The notes beneath the pieces were generated by a model, which was not told the origin of the DNA, ran no database searches, and worked only from the letters and a program-made list of their open reading frames with translations. Below are positions 54,823-62,380 of a stretch of DNA of 64,000 bases, one piece after another. The translations under genes were made by a program, and so were the position numbers. Location: assembly GCA_947497295.1 (NCBI GenBank), contig CANMFU010000002.1, forward strand, positions 124,001-188,000, read 5' to 3'. The DNA comes from an uncultured Roseovarius sp. GTDB lineage: Bacteria; Pseudomonadota; Alphaproteobacteria; Rhodobacterales; Rhodobacteraceae. Position 1 is the first letter of the stretch. Each line of letters begins with the position of its first letter.

Positions 54823-56913
54823 TCAGAGTGACATACGTTCAGCCGGGGTCATGCGCAGCATCGGCAGCTGACGCAGGACCACCGGCGCAATCAGGGCGAG
54901 GCCAACCAGCGTAGCGTAGATATTCGGCGCCACCAGCAGGATGGCCGATACGGCCAGCAGCGCCCGCTCATACGCGCGCATCGGACCGATCAACCAATCA
55001 GCGAAGGCCGCCGACAGCATCCAGATACCGGCCATCGCGCCTGATACGCCTATGGCGAACTGCGTCCAGGTAAAGCCGTCCACCACCAGCAGCAGCGAGG
55101 GAGAGAAGACGAACACGAACGGCACCAGCGCCTTGCCCATGCCGAGGCGAAAGGCGGTATTGCCCGTCTTGAACGCGTTGGAATCCGCGATTCCCGCCGC
55201 CGCATAGGCCGCCAGCGCCACGGGCGGCGTGATGTCGGCCATGACCCCGTAGTAGAACACGAAGAAGTGGGCGACCAGCGGCTGCACGCCCAGCATGCCG
55301 AGAATCGGCGCCGCGACCGCGATCATGATCAGGTAGTTGGCCGTTGTCGGAATGCCGCAACCCATCAGGATGCACACAATTGCCGTCATGATCAGCGTAA
55401 ACAGCAGCGTCAAAGCTGAAATCGACATGACCTCGAATGGCAGGAATGACAGAAAGCCCCAGACATCTTCGGCCCAGCCGGCGGCGACCGATGTGACCAT
55501 ATAGGCGATCTTGAACCCGACGCCGGTCAGGGTCACGACGCCGATGATGACACCCACCAGCGCCGCCGCCGCAGTGACCGCCAGCGAGAATTTGGCGCCG
55601 GTGACGAAACTGTCCCACAGCTCGGACATGGTTTGTTTGGCAAATCCGGCGATGTCGGTGCCGTGACGCAGCAGATTCTGGATCACCAGCACGAGGATGC
55701 AGGACAGGATGCCGTAGAAGGCCGCGAGGTAAGGTGTCTTGCCCGACAACAGCGTGGCAATCAGCACGAATAGCGGCAGGGTGGTCAGCCAGCCGGCCTT
55801 GAACACGGTCCACGCAACGGGCAGCTCATCCTTGGTCATACCGCGCAGGCCGCGACGTCGTGCCTCAAGGTGGACCTGCACCAAGACGCCAAAGAAATGC
55901 ATGAAGGCCGGCACCAGCGCGGCGGTCAGGATCGTGGTTAATGGCACACCAAGATATTCGATCATCAGGAACGCGACCGCGCCCATGACGGGCGGCGTGA
56001 TCTGCCCGCCGGTGGACGATGCAGCCTCAACCGCCGCCGCGAAATGGCGGGGATATCCGATACGGATCATCGCCGGGATGGTCAGCGATCCGGTCGTGAC
56101 CGTGTTGGCGATGGAGGAGCCAGAGATCGAGCCCAGCATCGCCGAGGATACCACCGACACCTTGGCCGGACCGCCCGCAAACCGGCCCGCAAGCGCCGAT
56201 GCGAGATCAATAAACAGTTGGCCAAGACCGATGCGCGTGGCCATCACGCCGAACAGGACGAAATGAAACACATAGGTCGAAATCACGCCCAGCGCGGTGC
56301 CGTAGATGCCCTGAGAGGTCAGATAAAGATGGTTAACGATGTTGGTCCAGCTGGCACCGGGATGGGTCAGCACGCCCGGCATCGAGCGGCCGAAATAGGC
56401 ATAAGCCATGAATAGAATCGCGATGACAGGCAGAGGCCAGCCCATCGCACGGCGCGTAGCCTCCATCAGGATGACGATCAGGATTGTGCCCATCACCACG
56501 TCGATGGTCAGCGGATTGCCGACCCGGAATGCCAGATCGCTGAAAACCCACGGAACATAGAGGGCAGAAACAACGCCTGCAATTGCCAGAACCCAATCGG
56601 CCAGCGGAACGCCCATCGGCGTCAGCACCGTGTTTCGCGGCGTAGGCCGGGCGCCGAATACCGTGAACGAGAAAAAGATCAGGCCCAGCGTGAACGCCAG
56701 ATGCGTGCCGCGATGCAGCGTCGCCTGCGGAATGCCAAAGCCGGACGTGTAGAAATGATAGCACGACAACGCAAAAAGAACGCCGCCGACAATCCATGTC
56801 ATGCTGGGCAGTAGCGGCCTGAACCGGATCTCTGGATCGTACTTCTCTTCCAGAGCCTTCATTTCCGCGTCGGTCAGTTCCTTGACCCGTTCGGATTCGG
56901 TTGTCTCGGACAT
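54823..56913 (-). CDS. TRAP transporter, fused 4TM/12TM permease
   Basis: 696 residues from the ATG at 56913 (MSETTESERVKEL). I reject the ATG at 56943 because it overlaps the T-run of the terminator below. About 16 helices combine the small and large TRAP permease subunits, the TAXI type. GNPLTIDVVMGTILIVILMEATRRAMG and ITPPVALAAYAAAGIADSN are characteristic. It imports a small organic acid with a sodium or proton gradient. The TAXI binding protein is the upstream neighbour. Confidence 0.93.
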   Translation of the reverse strand: MSETTESERVKELTDAEMKALEEKYDPEIRFRPLLPSMTWIVGGVLFALSCYHFYTSGFGIPQATLHRGTHLAFTLGLIFFSFTVFGARPTPRNTVLTPMGVPLADWVLAIAGVVSALYVPWVFSDLAFRVGNPLTIDVVMGTILIVILMEATRRAMGWPLPVIAILFMAYAYFGRSMPGVLTHPGASWTNIVNHLYLTSQGIYGTALGVISTYVFHFVLFGVMATRIGLGQLFIDLASALAGRFAGGPAKVSVVSSAMLGSISGSSIANTVTTGSLTIPAMIRIGYPRHFAAAVEAASSTGGQITPPVMGAVAFLMIEYLGVPLTTILTAALVPAFMHFFGVLVQVHLEARRRGLRGMTKDELPVAWTVFKAGWLTTLPLFVLIATLLSGKTPYLAAFYGILSCILVLVIQNLLRHGTDIAGFAKQTMSELWDSFVTGAKFSLAVTAAAALVGVIIGVVTLTGVGFKIAYMVTSVAAGWAEDVWGFLSFLPFEVMSISALTLLFTLIMTAIVCILMGCGIPTTANYLIMIAVAAPILGMLGVQPLVAHFFVFYYGVMADITPPVALAAYAAAGIADSNAFKTGNTAFRLGMGKALVPFVFVFSPSLLLVVDGFTWTQFAIGVSGAMAGIWMLSAAFADWLIGPMRAYERALLAVSAILLVAPNIYATLVGLALIAPVVLRQLPMLRMTPAERMSL

Positions 56914-56942
56914 CGCCGCCTCGCTGCCGTTCTTCGGAAACA

Positions 56943-56972
56943 TAAAAACCGGCCCGCACGTGGCGGGCCGGT
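56943..56972 (-). terminator. Attenuator-like terminator between TAXI protein and permease
   Basis: On the minus strand ACCGGCCCGC (56972-56963) pairs with GCGGGCCGGT (56957-56948), followed by TTTT. It lies after the binding protein and before the permease, so it could lower permease expression relative to the binding protein. Confidence 0.85.
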
Positions 56973-56983
56973 AGAGGGTCTGA

Positions 56984-58000
56984 TTATTCCATCAGGCCTT
57001 TTTCACGATAGAATTTTTCCGCGCCGGGATGCAGCGGGATGCCAACACCGTCAAGCGCGGTATCGGCGGTGATGACCTTGCCCTTCTGGTGGCCGGAATC
57101 CAGCAGCTTGCGCGTGCTGTCGTTCCACAATGCAGCGGTGATGCCGTAGATCAGGTCTTCGGGCTGGTCCGCGCTGGTCACCCACTGGGCGCCAACGGAC
57201 AGGGTGGTCACGTCGCTGTCAACGCCCTCATAGGTGCCGCCGGGCACTGTGTTTTCGGCAAAGAAGGTGTAATCGCCGGTCACGGCCTCAGCCTCGGCGC
57301 CCGAGATTGGGATAAGGGTGATTGCCTCTTGGCTCGCCAGCTCGGCAATCGCGCCTGCGGGGAAGCCACCGACAAAGAAGAACGCATCCATCGCGCCATC
57401 GCGCATCCGGTCTGCGGCCTGATCAGGCTTGAGGAATGCCGCATCAATGTCATCTTCGGTCAGACCATAGGCTCCCAGGATGATACGTGCATCGACCAGC
57501 GTGCCGGACCCCGGCTCGTCCAGCGACACGGTCTTGCCCTTCAGGTCCGCGACGGAGGAGATGCCCGACGTGGCAGAGGCGACCAGATGGATCGTCTCGG
57601 GATAGAGGTTGGCAATGACGCGCAGCTTCTCGACCGGCTCGCGGCCCTCCCAGATGCCGGTGCCGGTCTGTGCCCATGTGGCGACGTCAGACTGCGAGAA
57701 GCCTGATTCCAGCGTACCGCCGGCGATCGCGTTGATGTTGGCAACCGATCCGTTGGCCGACAGCGCCGAGGCGATCAGACCAGGATAGCCGCACGACCCG
57801 CCTTCTTCGCAGGGGCGCGAGCCGGGAGGCGCTGAAATCGCGTTCGCGATCAGCCCGCCGATGGGATAATAGGTGCCGGCCGTGCCGCCGGTGCCAATGC
57901 GGAAAAACTGCGGCTCTTGCGCGGTGGCGGCAGAGCCGACAGCCATCATCGCGGCGCCAACTGTTGCGGCACGCATAAAGCGTGCGAAATTCAGTTTCAT
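56984..58000 (-). CDS. TAXI-family TRAP solute-binding protein
   Basis: 338 residues from the ATG at 58000 with AGGA upstream. Signal peptide about 27 residues (ending TAQ). Mature part begins EPQFFRIGTGGTAGTYYPIG, the TAXI signature, with KGKTVSLDEPGSGT. It captures the substrate, possibly glutamate, a carboxylic acid or another anion, for the fused permease. The substrate is unknown. Confidence 0.92.
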   Translation of the reverse strand: MKLNFARFMRAATVGAAMMAVGSAATAQEPQFFRIGTGGTAGTYYPIGGLIANAISAPPGSRPCEEGGSCGYPGLIASALSANGSVANINAIAGGTLESGFSQSDVATWAQTGTGIWEGREPVEKLRVIANLYPETIHLVASATSGISSVADLKGKTVSLDEPGSGTLVDARIILGAYGLTEDDIDAAFLKPDQAADRMRDGAMDAFFFVGGFPAGAIAELASQEAITLIPISGAEAEAVTGDYTFFAENTVPGGTYEGVDSDVTTLSVGAQWVTSADQPEDLIYGITAALWNDSTRKLLDSGHQKGKVITADTALDGVGIPLHPGAEKFYREKGLME

Positions 58001-58390
58001 CAGGGTTCCTCCTTGAACTCTTTGGTGATGTGAAAGGCGACTAAACAACAGGAGGAATTATAATGCAATGCAGAAGGTTAGGCCGAATTTCCGGTCAGGT
58101 TTTTCTGGTGGACGTCCACCCTATCGGGCACCAGCGCCAGGGGTATTAACGGTGTTCTCCGCGCCCTGCTTGTGCCGGACGGTTTCGATCTGGGCGCGCA
58201 GCACTGCCCGGTAACTCGCAACGTTGTCGCCACCTGCGCACGGCCATCGCGCAGCGCCAGCACGCTTGACGATGATTGCCCGACGGAGATCATTCGCGGC
58301 GGTTGTCACTAAATACCGCCCAACGAAAAAGCCCCGCAAACCGATCTGATTCACGGGGCCGTTATCGCAGGACGGAATGCCGGTGCTACG
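58001..58390. other. Gap between TAXI gene and ccrA
   Basis: Contains the TAXI ribosome site and promoter end, then a stretch (about 58077-58290) with frames open on both strands. A plus-strand frame there reads LLVPDGFDLGAQHC, and a minus-strand one reads VLALRDGRAQ, but neither has a start with a ribosome site or a known family. It may hold a decayed coding sequence. The ccrA terminator is at 58326-58359. Confidence 0.4.
58326..58359 (-). terminator. Intrinsic terminator after ccrA
   Basis: On the minus strand GCCCCG (58359-58354) pairs with CGGGGC (58336-58331), with a 17-base loop, then TTTTT (58330-58326). Good T-run, long loop. Confidence 0.7.
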
Positions 58391-59677
58391 TCAGCTACGC
58401 GCCGCGATTGCATCCTCGACCGTGCGCAGGCCGGTGCGGGGCGATTGCACCAGCACTGCCATGTTGCCGGGCTTGTGCTGATTGCGCAGCATCTTGGTGT
58501 GTGCAGCGGGGATTTCGGCCCACGGGAACACCTCGGACATGCACGGATCAAGGCGGCGTTCAACCATCAGGTTATTTGCGGCGCTGGCCTGTTTCAGGTG
58601 CGCGAAATGCGAGCCTTGCAGGCGCTTCTGGTGCATCCACATGTAGCGCACGTCGAAGGTGCAGTTGAACCCGGTGGTACCGGCGCAGATCACGACCATG
58701 CCGCCCTTCTTGCACACCAGCGAAGAGACGGGGAACGTCGCCTCGCCGGGATGTTCGAACACCATGTCCACGTTGTTGCCCTTGCCGGTGATGTCCCAGA
58801 TCGCCTTGCCAAAGCGGCGCGCCTCTTTCAGCCAGGTGTTGTATTCAGGCGTGTTGACGGTGGGAAGCTGCCCCCAGCAGGTGAAATCCTTGCGGTTGAT
58901 TGCGCCCTTGGCGCCCAGATCCATGACGAACTGGCGCTTGTCCTCTTCCGAGATGACGGCGATCGCGTTGGCGCCCGCCGTATTGATCAGCTGGATGGCG
59001 TAGGAGCCAAGGCCACCCGACGCACCCCAGACCAGCACGTTCTGGCCCGGCTTCAGATCATGCGGCTCGTGCCCGAAGAGCATCCGGTAGGCGGTGGCCA
59101 GCGTCAGCGTGTAGCAGGCCGATTCCTCCCATGTCAGGTGCTTGGGGCGCGGCATCAGCTGCTGCGCCTGCACGTTGGTGAACTGCGCGAAAGAGCCGTC
59201 CGGCGTCTCGTAGCCCCAGATCCGCTGCGAGGTCGAGAACATGGGATCGCCGCCATTGCATTCCTCGTCGTCGCCATCGTCCTGATTGCAGTGGATGACC
59301 ACCTCGTCACCCACCTTCCAGCGGCGCACCTTGTCGCCCACCGCCCAGACGATGCCGGCGGCATCCGAGCCTGCGATATGGTATTCGGCCTTGTGCACGT
59401 CAAACGGGCTGATCGGCTGGCCAAGGCCCGCCCAGACGCCGTTATAATTGACGCCGGCGGCCATGACCAAAACCAGGACTTCGTTGCTGTCCAGCACCGG
59501 TACATCGACGACTTCCTGCTGAAACGCCTGCTCGGGTTCGCCATGCCGCTCGCGGCGGATGGTCCATGCATACATCTGCTTGGGCACGTAGCCCATCGGG
59601 GGCATTTCGCCCACCTCGTAGAGGTCTTTTTCCGGCGCATCGTAGCTGGCGATGCTTGTGTCAGTGTCCAGTGCCAT
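58391..59677 (-). CDS. ccrA: Crotonyl-CoA carboxylase/reductase
   Basis: 428 residues from the ATG at 59677 behind GGGAGG. MDR-superfamily: NADPH site VWGASGGLGSYAIQL, and VVIHCNQDDGDDEECNGGDP in the substrate domain. The length and sequence pattern match Ccr rather than ordinary enoyl reductases. It carboxylates and reduces crotonyl-CoA to ethylmalonyl-CoA, the key step of the ethylmalonyl-CoA pathway for growth on acetate or other C2 units. Ecm, the mutase of that pathway, is 2.7 kb away. Confidence 0.95.
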   Translation of the reverse strand: MALDTDTSIASYDAPEKDLYEVGEMPPMGYVPKQMYAWTIRRERHGEPEQAFQQEVVDVPVLDSNEVLVLVMAAGVNYNGVWAGLGQPISPFDVHKAEYHIAGSDAAGIVWAVGDKVRRWKVGDEVVIHCNQDDGDDEECNGGDPMFSTSQRIWGYETPDGSFAQFTNVQAQQLMPRPKHLTWEESACYTLTLATAYRMLFGHEPHDLKPGQNVLVWGASGGLGSYAIQLINTAGANAIAVISEEDKRQFVMDLGAKGAINRKDFTCWGQLPTVNTPEYNTWLKEARRFGKAIWDITGKGNNVDMVFEHPGEATFPVSSLVCKKGGMVVICAGTTGFNCTFDVRYMWMHQKRLQGSHFAHLKQASAANNLMVERRLDPCMSEVFPWAEIPAAHTKMLRNQHKPGNMAVLVQSPRTGLRTVEDAIAARS

Positions 59678-59788
59678 GCGTGGCCTCCCTTCGCATATCA
59701 TTGCCGCGATGCAGAATCGCGAATATCCAACCCCGAGATACGCAAGCGCACGCAACAATGCAATGCCGGGGATTAGGTTTTTGTAACT

Positions 59789-61180
59789 TTATGACCCAGC
59801 GGGCGCAGAAATTTCCTTCGCAGCCGCAGCATCGGCGCCGGGCAGGAAATGGGCGATGGAATTTGCATAGTAGGTCAGCAGAGGCGCGCCGTCGGGCGCC
59901 ATCTGCCAGCCGCCGTCGACCTGAAAGATCGCATGGCGTTTCGCCAGATCGGTGCAGGCGCGCGCCACTTCAATTGCGATATCCTCCGGCCTTGGCGTCG
60001 TTCCCTCAACCGAGTGCAGGATTTGCGCAACCTGCGCCACCAGCGCCGCATTGTCCAGCGGTCGACCGCTGCGCACTAGAAGGCGCGCCACCATCGGTAC
60101 ATAGAGCACGGGCATCGCCGCCTGTATCCGCACCATCAGATCGCGGCCCAGATCGCCCAGTCGGGGTGCATCGCCATAATCGCTCAGCCGGATCGGTTCG
60201 GCAAACACGACCGACGCGGTTCCGAACCGCACGAAACGCCCGCGCAGACGCTGCCACATCATGCGTATGGACGACCGCACAATCACCGAGGCGCGCGCGT
60301 GAAATCTGCGATCGCCGCGCGCGGCTGCCGCGATCAGCACGCGGTCCTCCAGCACACGGTCGTAATTGATGGCAATCGGCACGAACACCACATCGCGCCC
60401 GCCCGGCTTCCACCCCTCGACAAGATAGGACAGCAGGCCCAGCTTGGCCGGTTTTACAATGCCGTCCACAGTCAGCCCGCCTTCGGGGAAAATTGCCTGC
60501 GTGACGCCGCCCGTCGTCGCCATCTGCACATACCGCGCCAGCACCGTCCGATACAGGCCCCCGCGCGCCCGTCGGCGGATGAAATAGGCGCCCATCGCCT
60601 TGATCAGGCGGCTCAGTGGCCAGACACGCGCCCATTCGCCCACCGCATAGCTGAGAGCCGAGGATTGCGCAGCCAGCGTGGTCACCAGCACGTAATCCAT
60701 GTTGCTGCGGTGGTTCATTATGAAAATCATCGTCGCATCCTTGTCGATGCTCTCGATAATTGCGGCGTTTTGCGGGCCGGTTTTCACCTCATACAGCATA
60801 GTCGCCAGCCAGTTCGCCACCCGTGTGCCAAAACTGAAATAAGCAAAAGCGCTGAAGCTTGGCACGATCTCGCGCGCATAGCGGCGCGCCTTTTCGAACG
60901 CGACATCCTCCCGCACCTTGTTCCTGGCGGCATAGGCAACAATGGCCTGCGTCACGTCCGGATCATAGACCAGCCGCTGGATCAGATCGTTCCGGCGCGC
61001 CAGCTTGAACGGCTCGATCGGGCGCGTCAGCTTTGTGTTCAGCCGCGCCACCGCCCTCTCAAGCCGGCGGCGAAAGAACCAGCGCACTGACGGGAACAAA
61101 AAATGCGAGGCAAAAGTCACAGCCGCAAAGGCCAGCAACAAGAGCAGCGCCCATAGCGGCATTTCGATGGTTGACGTCAC
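59789..61180 (-). CDS. Glycerophospholipid acyltransferase, PlsB/PlsC type
   Basis: 463 residues. An N-terminal membrane segment is at about 9-29. The HX4D catalytic motif is in MNHRSNMDYVLV and the substrate-binding motif in FPEGGLTVDG. It is longer than PlsC, with about 200 extra residues after the catalytic half, closer in layout to PlsB-like sn-glycerol-3-phosphate acyltransferases. It transfers an acyl group in phospholipid synthesis. It sits between ccrA and a DUF4239 gene. Confidence 0.82.
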   Translation of the reverse strand: MTSTIEMPLWALLLLLAFAAVTFASHFLFPSVRWFFRRRLERAVARLNTKLTRPIEPFKLARRNDLIQRLVYDPDVTQAIVAYAARNKVREDVAFEKARRYAREIVPSFSAFAYFSFGTRVANWLATMLYEVKTGPQNAAIIESIDKDATMIFIMNHRSNMDYVLVTTLAAQSSALSYAVGEWARVWPLSRLIKAMGAYFIRRRARGGLYRTVLARYVQMATTGGVTQAIFPEGGLTVDGIVKPAKLGLLSYLVEGWKPGGRDVVFVPIAINYDRVLEDRVLIAAAARGDRRFHARASVIVRSSIRMMWQRLRGRFVRFGTASVVFAEPIRLSDYGDAPRLGDLGRDLMVRIQAAMPVLYVPMVARLLVRSGRPLDNAALVAQVAQILHSVEGTTPRPEDIAIEVARACTDLAKRHAIFQVDGGWQMAPDGAPLLTYYANSIAHFLPGADAAAAKEISAPAGS

Positions 61181-61238
61181 CTCGACGGCCCCGCCTGCCG
61201 TGCATCAAATGCCACGGATATGGGGGCAAAGCTCTGCA

Positions 61239-62033
61239 TCACCGCACCTTCATCGTTTCCAACAGGGCGGCAAGCGGACGTTGGTCAACCTCAATCAGGC
61301 CGCGCCTTGGCCGGTCCAGATCAATGATCATGAATACCAGCAGCACGATCAACACCAGCATCAGGTACACCGGTGTTGCAGGCCGCGACCCGGCCAGACC
61401 CGATGAAAAGCCCAGCATTGCACCCGACAGAATGAACGTGGCGAACAGCATGAACAGCACAATTTCGGGAACATGCCGTTCAATCGCGGCGTCGCGCGCG
61501 CCCAGCGCGTCGATCATATCGTTCAGCGATGCAGCATAGCTGACGGCGGCAGGCCCGCCGTTACCCTCTGCATGTTCGGCGGCCTGCGCCCATAGCTCGG
61601 CAAAGGCCGCTTCGGCGTTTGCGACCAGACGCTTGCGGGTCTGATGCTGATCGGCGGACACTTCGGCAGCCTCCAGCCTCAGCCTTGTGTAGCGTCGCAA
61701 ATCCTCCTTGGCTGAAATGCGCAGATCCTCGGGCAGCAGATCAGTGCGCAGCCATGCCGTACCAATCGCATTCGCCTCCTCTACCACGGCAACCGACCGC
61801 GTATCGTGGCGCGACAAACCCAGCGAAAAGGTAAAGCCCAATAGCAGCGCAAGCAGGCCCAGCATCGAGCCCTGCACCGCTGTTGTCTGGCTCCGCCCTT
61901 CTTCAGTAGTGCGGCGTTGGCTGCGGCTGCCGATAAAATAGGCGGCAACCATGGCAAGCAACATTGAGGCCAAAAGACCCAGAGAAATGACGGCAGATGG
62001 GATATCGTACAGCAAGTCGCGCGTTCCTGACAT
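61239..62033 (-). CDS. DUF4239-family membrane protein
   Basis: 264 residues from the ATG at 62033 (MSGTRDLLYDIP). Two helices near the N-terminus (about 12-35 and 55-75), a soluble middle helical part with HDTRSVAVVEEANAIGTAWLR, and two helices near the C-terminus (about 195-245). VEEANAIGTAWLR is typical of DUF4239, proteins loosely related to bestrophin channels. Function unknown. It is divergent from ecm. Confidence 0.75.
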   Translation of the reverse strand: MSGTRDLLYDIPSAVISLGLLASMLLAMVAAYFIGSRSQRRTTEEGRSQTTAVQGSMLGLLALLLGFTFSLGLSRHDTRSVAVVEEANAIGTAWLRTDLLPEDLRISAKEDLRRYTRLRLEAAEVSADQHQTRKRLVANAEAAFAELWAQAAEHAEGNGGPAAVSYAASLNDMIDALGARDAAIERHVPEIVLFMLFATFILSGAMLGFSSGLAGSRPATPVYLMLVLIVLLVFMIIDLDRPRRGLIEVDQRPLAALLETMKVR

Positions 62034-62380
62034 CTGGGCCTCTGATGGCAATGGCGCCACGGGCACCACGGGAGTTTAATTCTGAAGGCTTTTACGGCAA
62101 GTCGCGGGTTGGGACCAGCGTCAAGAGGCGCGCTTGCAGATCAGCTGAAATATGCGGCATGTGTGCAATGGCCGCTGTCGCGCGGTCGGCTTGATGCAAA
62201 AGGGACGCGCCTGCGCAGCCTATGCGATACGTTTAACATGCCTTTAGCGCCACGGCTCTGGCGCGTGCAGCGCGCACCATGCGAAATGCCGCAATGCAGC
62301 GAATTGACATTGGCTCAATCTTTCGCATATCCAGTCTATAACGCAATATTGTTACCAACCCACCGCACGAGGCCGCCCAG
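62034..62380. other. Divergent promoter region, DUF4239 gene / ecm
   Basis: 347 bases with no credible gene. It has a perfect 6-base hairpin GCGCCA (62247-62252) with TGGCGC (62259-62264), and a promoter for ecm close to its start (listed separately). I looked for the TTTGCAA-type sites used by some propionyl/ethylmalonyl regulators and saw none. Confidence 0.5.
62304..62332 (+). promoter_or_regulatory. Candidate promoter for ecm
   Basis: TTGACA at 62304-62309 is a perfect -35 box; 17 bases on, ATATCC (62327-62332) is a partial -10. An ATTGA/TCAAT inverted pair (62303-62319) overlaps the -35. Leader of about 45 bases. Confidence 0.45.

Noticed and set aside
58077..58290. Possible small gene on the minus or plus strand before ccrA
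   Set aside because: Both frames lack a start with a ribosome site and match no family; reported only as a possible decayed sequence.
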